From: Candidatus Accumulibacter adjunctus
GTDB lineage: Bacteria > Pseudomonadota > Gammaproteobacteria > Burkholderiales > Rhodocyclaceae
Assembly: GCA_000585015.1 (NCBI GenBank)
Contig: JFAX01000013.1
Location: 3,438-65,513 of the forward strand
Direction of reading: 5' to 3'
Length of the DNA stretch: 62,076 nt
The notes beneath the pieces are model-generated. The model was not told the DNA's origin. It ran no database searches and was given only the letters and a program-made list of their open reading frames with translations. Both the position numbers and the translations under genes were made by a program. This document shows positions 27,909 through 36,314 of the stretch, one piece after another; within the stretch, counting starts at the first letter, position 1; each line of letters opens with the position of its first letter.

Positions 27909-29069
27909 ATGGCATCCCACCGCAGCGGCCGTTGCTGGAACGGATTCCCGGTGTATCGCTCGGATCATGAGCTGGCCGGCAACGGTACGCTGAGCGACGA
28001 CGAGGCGCGCAAGGGAGCGGCCGAGGCCTTGCGTCACATGCGCTACGGCGACGGCGAGTATTTCTTCATCCTCGATACGCAGCACCGCTTCGTGATGCAT
28101 CCGCTGAAGCCGGAACTCGAGGGCAAGAGCGGCGCCGAAATGCGCGATCCGAACGGCAAGGCGCTGATCCAGGAACTGGTGCGGACGGCGCGGGCCAGCG
28201 AGCGCGGTGGCCTCGTCGAATACGTGTTTGCCCGCGCCGGCAGCGAGCAGCCAGCCCCCAAGATCAGTTACGCCGCCGAGTTCAAACCATGGGGCTGGGT
28301 CTACGGGACCGGCATTTATGTCGATGACGTCTCTGCCGCGTTCCGCAGCAAGGCCATCGAGTCCCTGAGCATCGTCGCCCTGGCAGTCGGCGTCCTGATT
28401 GCCGTGTCGCTGGCCATTGGCCGCAGCGTGCTGCGACAGCTTGGCGGCGAGCCCGCGACAGCCTCAGCCATCGCCCGCCGCGTTGCGGCCGGTGACCTGG
28501 CGCTGGACATCAATGCCGGGAGTCTCGTCGGCGACAGCCTGATGCGTTCGCTTGCCGAGATGCAGACCCAGCTGCAGGCAATGATTGAGCAGACCAACCT
28601 CATGGCTCTCAACGCCGCCATCGAGGCCGCACGTGCAGGTGAGCAAGGGCGGGGGTTTGCCGTCGTTGCCGATGAAGTGCGCAAGCTGGCCGAGAGAACG
28701 ACGAAGGCCACGAGCGAGATCAGCGCGATGGTCGTCAGCGTCCAGGCCGATACCGAAGCGGCCGTGGCAGCCATGAGTGAGGCGGCCCCACAGGTTGCGC
28801 GCGGCCTCGACAAGGCGCGCGAGGCGAGCGGCGTGCTCGAGGCGATCCTGCGTCAGGCGAACAAGTCGAGCGAGCGCGTGGATGAAGTGGCGGTGGCGAC
28901 GCGCGAACAGGCGACGGTCGCCGAAGACGTCGCTCGCCACCTGCAGCACATCGCCTCGATGACCGAAGAGACGAGGGCAACGATGCATGCCAATACCGTC
29001 GCAGTCACTGAACTGGAACAACTGGCCGGCGGGCTGCGCGAGGTCGTCGCCCGCTTTCGCGTCACCTGA
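27909..29069 (+). CDS. degenerate methyl-accepting chemotaxis protein
   Basis: 386 residues, open throughout but incomplete. The frame starts inside a single-Cache sensor (about 25-135: [18 protein letters not shown], then [14 protein letters not shown]); the first membrane helix and the Cache N-terminal helix are missing. One membrane helix (about 148-168) and a partial HAMP follow. The expected N-terminal helix of the signalling domain, about 90 residues, is absent: [13 protein letters not shown] runs straight into [20 protein letters not shown], the hairpin tip region. The C-terminal half is normal. Probably a non-functional remnant. No good ribosome-binding site precedes ATG 27909; GTG 27951 is an alternative. 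Confidence 0.65.
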   Translation: MASHRSGRCWNGFPVYRSDHELAGNGTLSDDEARKGAAEALRHMRYGDGEYFFILDTQHRFVMHPLKPELEGKSGAEMRDPNGKALIQELVRTARASERGGLVEYVFARAGSEQPAPKISYAAEFKPWGWVYGTGIYVDDVSAAFRSKAIESLSIVALAVGVLIAVSLAIGRSVLRQLGGEPATASAIARRVAAGDLALDINAGSLVGDSLMRSLAEMQTQLQAMIEQTNLMALNAAIEAARAGEQGRGFAVVADEVRKLAERTTKATSEISAMVVSVQADTEAAVAAMSEAAPQVARGLDKAREASGVLEAILRQANKSSERVDEVAVATREQATVAEDVARHLQHIASMTEETRATMHANTVAVTELEQLAGGLREVVARFRVT

Positions 29070-29133
29070 GAGTTTGTGAAGAAATCGTCGCGAGCAGGCC
29101 GAGATGCCAAGCGCCTGCCGCGGCCCCAGACCC

Positions 29134-31179
29134 TCAGGCGCGCAGCAGGTCCTCGCGATCGCCCAGCCACCGCTGCAGATGACGCGCAGCCCGGTCCGTG
29201 CCATCACGCAGCAGGCGTGCCGCCATCGACTGTGCCAGTTCGACGAGGTCGGCGTCCTGCTCCAGATCGGCATGGCGCAGCAAGGGTTCCCCTGACTGCC
29301 GACTGCCGATGAATTCGCCAGGGCCGCGCAGGCGCAGATCCTGGCGGGCGATCTCGAAGCCGTCGCTGTGTTCGAAGATGATCTTCAGGCGAGCACGCGC
29401 GCTGGTGGAGAGTGGCGGCTGGTAGAGCAGGACGCAGACCGAGTCCTGTGCGCCGCGGCCGACACGGCCGCGCAACTGGTGCAGTTGCGCGAGTCCGAAG
29501 CGCTCCGCATGCTCGATGACCATCAGGGTGGCGTTGGCCACGTCGACACCCACCTCGATGACCGTCGTCGCCACCAGCAGGTCGATCTCGCCGGCGACGA
29601 AGGCTGCCATCACCGCCGCCTTCTCCTCACTGCGCAGGCGACCATGGATCAGCCCGATGCGCAGGCCGACGAGTTCGGCGGCGAGAGCCGCATGCGTGTC
29701 GAGCGCCGCCTGCAGGTCGACCTTGTCCGACTCCTCGATCAACGGGCAGACCCAGTAGGCCTGCCGGCCACCGGCGACCGCAGCGCGCACTGCGGCGACG
29801 ACCTGTGCACGCCGGTCGGCCGAGAAAAGGCGCGTCCTCACCGGCGAGCGCCCCGGCGGCATCTGATCGATCAGCGAGACATCGAGATCGGCATAGTAGC
29901 TCATTGCCAGCGTGCGCGGGATCGGCGTCGCCGACATCATCAACTGGTGCGGATTGCCGCCCTTGCGCCGCAACTCGAGGCGCTGCCGGACGCCGAAGCG
30001 ATGTTGCTCGTCCACGATGATCAGCCCGAGACGGGAAAAGTCGATGCTTTCCTGGATCAGCGCATGCGTGCCGACGACCAATTGCGCCGTCGTTGCCGCC
30101 TGCTGCCGTCGCTGCCGCTTGAGCTTGCCGGCAAGGCTGCCGGTCAGCCACAGCACCTCGACGGACAGAGGCTCCAGCCAGGTACGCAACTTCTGGAAGT
30201 GTTGCTCGGCGAGGATTTCCGTCGGCGCCATCAGCGCCACCTGATGACCCGCCTCGATCGCCTGACACGCCGCCAGAGCCGCGACGATCGTCTTGCCGCA
30301 GCCGACATCACCCTGCAGCAGCCTTTGCATCGGGCTGGGTCGCGCCAGATCGCCGGCGATCTCCCCTGCAACCCGGCGCTGCGCGGCGGTCAGGGCGAAG
30401 GGCAATGAACACTCGAGGCGCCGCGCCAGTTGCCCGGCCGCCGGCAGGACGGGCGCACGCTGCCGGCGCCGCGCGAGATAGGCGCGGCGCAGCGACAACT
30501 GCTGTGCCAGGAGTTCGTCGAACTTGATGCGTCGCCAGGCAGGATGGCTGCGATCCTGCAGGGTCGCTTCGGCGACCGTCGCTGGCGGCGCGTGCAGCAG
30601 CGAGACTGCCGCGGCAAACGAAGGCAGTTCGTGCGCCCGACACCAGTCCGCGTCGAGCAGTTCGCTGAGATCGGCAGACTGCAGCGCACGGGCGATCAGC
30701 CGACGCAGCGTAGCTTGGCCGAGACCGGCAGTCGCCGGGTAGACGGGTGTCAGCGACTGCGCCAGAGGCTCGTCGACGGCGACGACCCGGTAGCGCGGAT
30801 GGACCATCTCGAGGCCGTGGAAGCCGTGCCGGATCTCGCCGAAGACGCGCAACCTGCTGCTGGCGGCGCGGGCCGCTTCGAGTGCCCGCTGCTGGCTGCC
30901 GTAGAAGTTGATGAAACGCAGGGAGAGAACGCCGCCGCTCGCGTCACCGACGCGCACCACCAACTGACGCCGCGGCGTCCGTCCGACGGCAAGATCGAGC
31001 ACCTCTGCCTCGACGAGCAGCGGCACCCCCGTTGGCGCCCCGGCGATGGCGGTGACCCGCGTCTCGTCTTCGTAACGCAACGGCAGATGCAGGACCAGGT
31101 CCGCAGGCCGCTCGAGCCCGAGCGCGCGGAGCCGGTTGCGGATCGCTGGCGGAGCATCGATCGCATCCGCCGCCGACAT
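29134..31179 (-). CDS. recG: ATP-dependent DNA helicase RecG
   Basis: 681-residue branch-migration helicase that regresses stalled forks and processes recombination junctions. An N-terminal wedge/OB region (about 45-200) precedes the two helicase lobes: Walker A GDVGCGKT at 290-297, DEQH at 390-393, motif III SATPIPRT, and the C-terminal motif VI QLRGRVGRG. Full length. Its ATG shares one base with the ridA stop (TGATG), so the two genes are coupled. Confidence 0.97.
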   Translation of the reverse strand: MSAADAIDAPPAIRNRLRALGLERPADLVLHLPLRYEDETRVTAIAGAPTGVPLLVEAEVLDLAVGRTPRRQLVVRVGDASGGVLSLRFINFYGSQQRALEAARAASSRLRVFGEIRHGFHGLEMVHPRYRVVAVDEPLAQSLTPVYPATAGLGQATLRRLIARALQSADLSELLDADWCRAHELPSFAAAVSLLHAPPATVAEATLQDRSHPAWRRIKFDELLAQQLSLRRAYLARRRQRAPVLPAAGQLARRLECSLPFALTAAQRRVAGEIAGDLARPSPMQRLLQGDVGCGKTIVAALAACQAIEAGHQVALMAPTEILAEQHFQKLRTWLEPLSVEVLWLTGSLAGKLKRQRRQQAATTAQLVVGTHALIQESIDFSRLGLIIVDEQHRFGVRQRLELRRKGGNPHQLMMSATPIPRTLAMSYYADLDVSLIDQMPPGRSPVRTRLFSADRRAQVVAAVRAAVAGGRQAYWVCPLIEESDKVDLQAALDTHAALAAELVGLRIGLIHGRLRSEEKAAVMAAFVAGEIDLLVATTVIEVGVDVANATLMVIEHAERFGLAQLHQLRGRVGRGAQDSVCVLLYQPPLSTSARARLKIIFEHSDGFEIARQDLRLRGPGEFIGSRQSGEPLLRHADLEQDADLVELAQSMAARLLRDGTDRAARHLQRWLGDREDLLRA

Positions 31180-31562
31180 CAGCCGCCAATGACCATGATG
31201 GCGTCCGCCTCGACCAGAGCGCCGCGTGGCAGCGCAGCGACGCCAACGGCGGCACGGGCCGGAAAGGGCGCAACGAAATAGCGGCCCATCACCTCGTTCA
31301 CCTTCGCGAAATGGACGAGATCGGTGAGGTAGACGTTGAGCTTGACGACATCGGCCAACGAGCCGCCGGCAGTCTCCGCAACCGCCTGCAGGTTGTCGAA
31401 GACACGAACGATCTGCGCGTCGATACCCTCAGCCAGCTTCATCGTCGCCGGCTCCAGACCGATCTGCCCGGAGAGGTAGACGGTGTCGCCGGCCCGCACC
31501 GCTTGCGAGTACGTGCCAATCGCTGCCGGCGCCAGCGGCGTCGAGATGATCGTTCTCTTCAT
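31179..31562 (-). CDS. ridA: RidA/YjgF enamine/imine deaminase
   Basis: 127 residues, normal length. RidA hydrolyses reactive enamines such as 2-aminoacrylate formed by PLP enzymes. Typical blocks are [20 protein letters not shown] and the C-terminal [20 protein letters not shown], including the catalytic-site arginine (about R104). ATG 31562 follows GGAGGA. It is the first gene of a two-gene unit with recG; the divergent fadL starts 247 bp away. Confidence 0.94.
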   Translation of the reverse strand: MKRTIISTPLAPAAIGTYSQAVRAGDTVYLSGQIGLEPATMKLAEGIDAQIVRVFDNLQAVAETAGGSLADVVKLNVYLTDLVHFAKVNEVMGRYFVAPFPARAAVGVAALPRGALVEADAIMVIGG

Positions 31563-31809
31563 GCTGCGGTCCTCCACCACGTGTCAGGTTGAAAGCGGGG
31601 ATGATAAACCGCCGGCAACGAGAGAACCATCGGCACGATCGATGCACCGGCATCCATTCCGTGTTGCATGAAAGCGACACTCGACCTAAGCATCTGAAAC
31701 ATCTGCCGCAGTTCGCGTGTCGTTCGTGTGTAGAATCCCACGAACGGTGCATGGAGCAGAGGCCGGGGCATGGCCGCCGTCGATGATTCTTATTTGGGGA
31801 GACTTGGGA

Positions 31810-33222
31810 ATGTTGAAGAGCGGGCTTTTTGCGGTTCGAACGATACCGGCGCTGATCGCCGTGTCCTTGTCGGGTTATGCGGGCGCCTCGGGCTTCCAGT
31901 TGATGGAGCAGAATGCCAGTGGCCTCGGGGTTGCCTTTGCCGGATCGGCAGCGGTGGCGGAAGACGCCAGCACCATCTTCTGGAACCCCGCCGGAATGGC
32001 CTATTTGCCGAAGGGGAAGATGCAGGTCGTCGGCGTCCTGAGCGCCATCAACCCGTCGGCAAAGTTCAGCAATGACGGTTCGATCAACCCGGCCGGGATT
32101 TATGGCGCTGCTGGCAACGGCGGTGACGCGGGTGGCTGGGCCTTTGTCCCGGCGATGTATTTCGCCATGCCAATCAACGATCAGATCAGCCTGGGCCTCG
32201 GCATCAATGCCCCCTTTGGACTGGCCACCGAGTATGACAAGGGCTGGACTGGCCGCTTCCGCGCCCTCAACTCGGACGTGCAGACGATGAACATCAACCC
32301 GTCGATCTCGTTCAAGGCGAACGAAGCTTGGTCTTTCGGCCTCGGCTTCAGCGCACAGAAGCTCGACGGTACCTTCAGCAACAATGTCAACGCCAGCGGC
32401 GCCCTCTGCGCCGGGTTGGGCGCTCCTGCCCTGTGCGGCCCGGCGGGGGCGCTGCGCAACCTCGAGAGCTGGGCCAGGATCAACGGAGACGACTGGGGCT
32501 GGGGTTACAATCTGGGCGCCATGTTCCAACCGTCTCCGTCGACCAGGGTCGGCTTGTCGTATCGCTCGGCGATCGATTTCAAGGTCACCGGTGACGTGAA
32601 ATTCTGGCGACCGACCGTCACCACGCTGACACCCGGCGGCAACGCCGCCGCCAATGCGGCACTTGCCCGCGGACTTTACAACGGCAACGTCAAGGCCGAC
32701 ATCAAACTGCCCGACACCGCCATTCTGAGCGCCTGGCAGCGCCTCAGCGACCGCTGGGAAATGATGGGTGACATCTCGTGGACCGGTTGGGCAAAGATCC
32801 AGGATCTGACCTTCGTCCGCACTGATGGCGCCGCTGCCGGGAGCACGCTGTCGAGCACCGAGGAAAACTGGCGCAACACTTGGCGGGTGGCACTCGGCGG
32901 GGCTTATCAATTCAACGACCAGTGGAAGTTGCGCGCCGGCATCGCCTACGACCAGTCGCCGGTGGACAGCTCCGAATACCGCACGCCGCGTCTGCCCGAC
33001 AACGACCGCACCTGGCTGGCAATCGGCGCGCAGTACAAGCCCACCAAGGAGCTGGTGTTCGATGCCGGTTATACGTACATCTGGGTCAGGGACTCCTCGA
33101 TCAACGACAGCGGCGGCATGAACGCGACCCAGGCAGCCAACGTGGCGTCCTACGGCTGGCTCAAGGGCAACTACAGCAACAACGTGAACGTCCTTGCCGT
33201 ACAGGCCACTTACAGTTTCTAG
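31810..33222 (+). CDS. fadL: outer-membrane long-chain fatty acid transporter, FadL family
   Basis: 470 residues. A signal peptide (about 1-27, ending GYAGA) precedes the mature start SGFQLMEQNASGLGVAFAGS, the FadL N-terminal hatch with its NPA motif (TIFWNPAGMAYL). The rest is a 14-strand barrel ending in aromatic F470 (VQATYSF). The family imports fatty acids or other hydrophobic compounds. ATG 31810 follows GGGGAG. The 247-bp upstream region has a TAGAAT (31731-31736) but no clear -35 and no copy of the fad operator seen at 38772 and 45874. A strong terminator follows. Confidence 0.92.
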   Translation: MLKSGLFAVRTIPALIAVSLSGYAGASGFQLMEQNASGLGVAFAGSAAVAEDASTIFWNPAGMAYLPKGKMQVVGVLSAINPSAKFSNDGSINPAGIYGAAGNGGDAGGWAFVPAMYFAMPINDQISLGLGINAPFGLATEYDKGWTGRFRALNSDVQTMNINPSISFKANEAWSFGLGFSAQKLDGTFSNNVNASGALCAGLGAPALCGPAGALRNLESWARINGDDWGWGYNLGAMFQPSPSTRVGLSYRSAIDFKVTGDVKFWRPTVTTLTPGGNAAANAALARGLYNGNVKADIKLPDTAILSAWQRLSDRWEMMGDISWTGWAKIQDLTFVRTDGAAAGSTLSSTEENWRNTWRVALGGAYQFNDQWKLRAGIAYDQSPVDSSEYRTPRLPDNDRTWLAIGAQYKPTKELVFDAGYTYIWVRDSSINDSGGMNATQAANVASYGWLKGNYSNNVNVLAVQATYSF

Positions 33223-33231
33223 CCTTTCCGG

Positions 33232-33264
33232 AACCGCGACCGCCGCAGCCGTCGCGGTTTTTTT
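33232..33264 (+). terminator. rho-independent terminator of fadL
   Basis: AACCGCGAC (33232-33240), a 10-base loop, GTCGCGGTT (33251-33259), with seven T from 33258. It begins 10 bp after the stop codon. Confidence 0.85.
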
Positions 33265-33342
33265 CGCCTGCAGATCGCTGCCCGCAGCGCGCAGCGCCGG
33301 TCGTTCGCGGCTGGCGTCCGGCTTGCCGGATTTTCTCCCGTC

Positions 33343-33684
33343 ATGACGACGACGCCAGCCATCGCCAACCTCGAGAAGCTGCTCGGCGGGCCGCGCGATG
33401 GCGCCCTCCTGCGCTACGCGCTGGGCAACGAGCATCTGCGGGCAGGCGACTTCGCGCAGGCAGCGGTCCGCCTGCGCGAAGCGGTCGAACGCGACGCCGG
33501 ATACTCGGCAGCGTGGAAGCTGCTCGGCAAGGCGCTCGCCGAAGACGGTCAGGGTCGCGAAGCGCTGGCTGCGTACGAACAGGGGATCGCCGTTGCCGAA
33601 GCGCGAGGCGACATCCAGGCCGCGCGCGAGATGAGCGTCTTTGCCCGCCGCCTGCGCCGCCAGCTACCGGCAGCAGAACACTGA
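33343..33684 (+). CDS. small TPR-repeat protein
   Basis: 113 residues with about two and a half tetratricopeptide repeats (LLRYALGNEHLRAGDFAQAA, then AAWKLLGKALAEDGQGREAL). No signal peptide, so probably cytoplasmic. Such short TPR proteins act as protein-binding adaptors; no partner is evident. The ATG lacks a good ribosome-binding site. It converges with the SPOR gene, with 4 bp between their ends. Confidence 0.78.
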   Translation: MTTTPAIANLEKLLGGPRDGALLRYALGNEHLRAGDFAQAAVRLREAVERDAGYSAAWKLLGKALAEDGQGREALAAYEQGIAVAEARGDIQAAREMSVFARRLRRQLPAAEH

Positions 33685-33688
33685 GCGG

Positions 33689-34324
33689 CTATGGCTTGCC
33701 GCCGTGGCTCGGCACGATGACCGCGTCGATGCCACGCTTCCGTATTTCCCGGCGCGCTGCCTCGGCCTCGCTGCGCGTCCGGAACGGGCCCACCAGCAGG
33801 CGTGTTTCGACGCTTGCCGGAATGCCAGCCTTAGCCAGACTGGCCTGCAGTTCCTCGGCGCGGCGCGAGTCGGGCAGGAAGCTGGTCTGCAGTGTGGGCC
33901 CCGACGGCGGCCGCGATGCTGCAGCGGCCGGCGTTTCGTCGGCGAGGGCAGCGCCTGGCGACGCCGACGCCAGCGAAGCCTCGATTGCCGCACCGCTGGC
34001 CTGTGGTTCGGCGATCAGCGGCACCACCGCCGGTGTCTCGGCGGCGGGCTGGACGGCGGGCAGCGGCGCCGGCTCCTTCTTCCTCACCGGGACGGGTTCG
34101 GTGTAGGGCGGGCCGGAGCTCGCCGCTTCTTCGGGCGGCGCCACGTCATCCAGCAACGACAACGCCGTCGACAGGACCACGATCAGCAACCCCGCAAGGC
34201 CGATCCGCCGACGCAACTGGCGTTCAGTGGCCGCCTTTCGCTCGTCTGCTGCCACGGCCTGGCCGAGCTGCGCCGTCGTTGTCGCGGCACCTCCGACCCG
34301 GTTGCTGCGCAGTCTCATGGCCAT
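33689..34324 (-). CDS. SPOR-domain membrane protein
   Basis: 211 residues: a cytoplasmic N-terminus (about 1-40), one membrane helix (about 41-60, IGLAGLLIVVLSTALSLL), a Pro/Ala-rich periplasmic linker, and a C-terminal SPOR domain (about 140-205: LQTSFLPDSRRAEELQASLA, then VGPFRTRSEAEAARREIRKR). SPOR domains bind denuded peptidoglycan at division sites. The start follows GGAAAG. It lies 18 bp after the DUF2802 gene, so the two form a unit. Confidence 0.85.
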   Translation of the reverse strand: MAMRLRSNRVGGAATTTAQLGQAVAADERKAATERQLRRRIGLAGLLIVVLSTALSLLDDVAPPEEAASSGPPYTEPVPVRKKEPAPLPAVQPAAETPAVVPLIAEPQASGAAIEASLASASPGAALADETPAAAASRPPSGPTLQTSFLPDSRRAEELQASLAKAGIPASVETRLLVGPFRTRSEAEAARREIRKRGIDAVIVPSHGGKP

Positions 34325-34342
34325 CGACCGTCTTTCCGCGGA

Positions 34343-34960
34343 CTAGAGGCCATCACGCCGATTGCGCGCCAGCGCGACAACCAGATCGGCCTCGGCGCGG
34401 GCGATGCCGCAGCGATGTGCGATGGCAGTGGCGTCATGACCCTGAATCGCCATCTGCATGGCATCGTTGTACAGCGGCGGCGCGCTCGGCACCGTCCCCT
34501 TCGCCGCCTGCCGGAAATCCTCGCGTGCCGCAAGGACTTCGGCACGCAACTCATCGACCTCACAGCGCAACTGATAGACGTCGCGCTGCAGGGCATCGAT
34601 CAGTTCCTGGCCGGGAATCTGGGGCGGAGGCTCGTTCCAGGCAAAGCTGGGTCTACCCGCATCGGCGCGCACTGTGGCTGCGGGTTCTGCAACCGCCGGC
34701 GGCAGTGCGTCTGCAGGTTTCTGCGGCACCGCCGAAGGATCCTGCACCGACGCTTCGCCCGACTCGGATTCCTGGATGGCCGTGTAAGCGGCCACTGCCG
34801 ACTGCGCTGCCGGGGACGGCAGGGCCATGGCGGAATCCTGCAGGCGACGCATGCGGACAAAGAGAACGACGATGTACAGGACAAGCAAGACGATGATCGC
34901 GATCAGGCCTTCTCGCCAGCCCAACCTGCCCAGTAGCTCGAGATCCATGCCGCGCCCCAT
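34343..34960 (-). CDS. DUF2802 membrane protein
   Basis: 205 residues with one N-terminal membrane helix (about 18-36), a Pro/Ala-rich linker, a short coiled coil (about 120-150) and a C-terminal DUF2802 domain (YNDAMQMAIQGHDATAIAHR and the following CGIARAEADLVVAL, a helix-turn-helix-like fold). The function of the family is not established; in related bacteria it is often near motility or envelope genes. Starts at 34960 and 34948 are both possible; the second has GGGGCG 5 bp upstream. Confidence 0.75.
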   Translation of the reverse strand: MGRGMDLELLGRLGWREGLIAIIVLLVLYIVVLFVRMRRLQDSAMALPSPAAQSAVAAYTAIQESESGEASVQDPSAVPQKPADALPPAVAEPAATVRADAGRPSFAWNEPPPQIPGQELIDALQRDVYQLRCEVDELRAEVLAAREDFRQAAKGTVPSAPPLYNDAMQMAIQGHDATAIAHRCGIARAEADLVVALARNRRDGL

Positions 34961-35041
34961 GTCGGTATCCGCCCGACATTATGCCAGACTCCGCCGCGCG
35001 GGCCGGCTTGTGCAGTAGCCCTGCGCGTCGCTGACATCGGC

Positions 35042-35080
35042 AAGGAAACGGGCCTCAACCGGCTTGCCGGACGAGGCCCG
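35042..35080 (-). terminator. terminator after fadA
   Basis: On the reverse strand CGGGCCTC pairs with GAGGCCCG around an inner CCGGC/GCCGG stem, followed by TTTCCTT. It lies just past the fadA stop at 35092. Confidence 0.7.
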
Positions 35081-35091
35081 CGACGAGCAAA

Positions 35092-36294
35092 CTACTGGAT
35101 GGACTCGAACAGCCCTGCCGCGCCCATGCCGGTGCCGATGCACATGCTGACCATGCCGTAGCGCTGTCGCGTACGACGCAATCCATGCAGCAGGGTCGCA
35201 GTGCGGATGGCACCGGTCGCACCGAGCGGGTGACCGAGGGCGATGGCGCCACCGAGCGGGTTGACCTTCGCCGGATCGAGATCGAGCGTCCGCATCACCG
35301 CCAGTGCCTGCGCCGCGAAGGCTTCGTTGAGTTCGACCCAGTCCACCTCGTGCTGGCTGATGCCAGCCTGCCGGAGGACGCGCGGGATCGCCTCGACCGG
35401 GCCGATGCCCATGATCTCCGGCGCGACGCCGGCCACCGAAAAGCCGGCGAAGCGCGCCAGCGGTTGCAGGGCGAACTGCTTCAGGATCCTCTCCGAAACC
35501 AGCAACACGGCAGCTGCACCGTCGGACATCTGCGAACTGTTGCCGGCAGTCACCGAGCCACGAGCGGCGAAGACCGGCCGCAGTCGGGCAAGCCCTTCGA
35601 TGCTGCTGTCGCGGCGTGGCCCCTCGTCTTCTGCGGCGAGATACTCCTGGACCGCCACCTCGCCACTGGCGAGGTCGGGAACCCGCCTCTTTACGGCATA
35701 AGGCGTGATCTCGGCACGAAAGTGACCGGCATCGATCGCCGCACAGGCCTTGCGGTGCGAATCGACGGCAAAGGCATCCTGATCCTCGCGCGACACCCGC
35801 CACTGCGCGGCCACCTTCTCGGCGGTGATGCCCATGCCGAAGCCGATTGCGTAGTTTTCCTCTTTCTCGAAAATGGCCGGGTTGAGCGCGGTCTTGTTGC
35901 CGGTCATCTGGTTCATCAGCGACATCGTTTCGGTACCGCCAGCAATCATCACCTCAGCCTCGCCGAGACGAATGCGGTCGGCGGCCATGGCGACGGTCTG
36001 CAGACCGGAAGCGCAGAACCGGTTCACCGTGACACCGGGTACGCTGTTCGGCATGCCGGCGAGCAGCAGGCCGATGCGCGCGACGTTCATCCCCTGCTCC
36101 GCCTCCGGCATCGCGCAACCGACGATGACATCCTCGACGAGCGCCGGATCGAGCCCCGGTGCCTGCGCCATCACCGCCCCGATGGCATGTGCCAGCATGT
36201 CGTCCGGTCGCACGTGACCGAGCATGCCCTTGCGCCGACCGACCGGCAGCCGCGTCGCGGCGACGATGTAGGCGTCCTGAATCTGTTTGCTCAT
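35092..36294 (-). CDS. fadA: acetyl-CoA C-acyltransferase (3-ketoacyl-CoA thiolase)
   Basis: 400-residue thiolase catalysing the last step of beta-oxidation. The nucleophilic cysteine is in NRFCASGLQ (about C96), the active-site histidine in GHPLGATG and the second cysteine in CIGTGMGAAG. ATG 36294 follows AGGAG. It lies 20 bp after the FadN-like gene, giving a two-gene unit driven from the promoter at 38787-38814 and ended by the hairpin at 35042. Together they perform the hydratase, dehydrogenase and thiolase steps. Confidence 0.94.
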   Translation of the reverse strand: MSKQIQDAYIVAATRLPVGRRKGMLGHVRPDDMLAHAIGAVMAQAPGLDPALVEDVIVGCAMPEAEQGMNVARIGLLLAGMPNSVPGVTVNRFCASGLQTVAMAADRIRLGEAEVMIAGGTETMSLMNQMTGNKTALNPAIFEKEENYAIGFGMGITAEKVAAQWRVSREDQDAFAVDSHRKACAAIDAGHFRAEITPYAVKRRVPDLASGEVAVQEYLAAEDEGPRRDSSIEGLARLRPVFAARGSVTAGNSSQMSDGAAAVLLVSERILKQFALQPLARFAGFSVAGVAPEIMGIGPVEAIPRVLRQAGISQHEVDWVELNEAFAAQALAVMRTLDLDPAKVNPLGGAIALGHPLGATGAIRTATLLHGLRRTRQRYGMVSMCIGTGMGAAGLFESIQ

Positions 36295-36314
36295 GTTCTG
36301 TTCTCCTGGCGCGC

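Noticed and set aside
33232..33264. Hairpin after fadL as a possible regulatory RNA
   Set aside because: It has the standard stem plus T-tract of an intrinsic terminator and nothing else around it.
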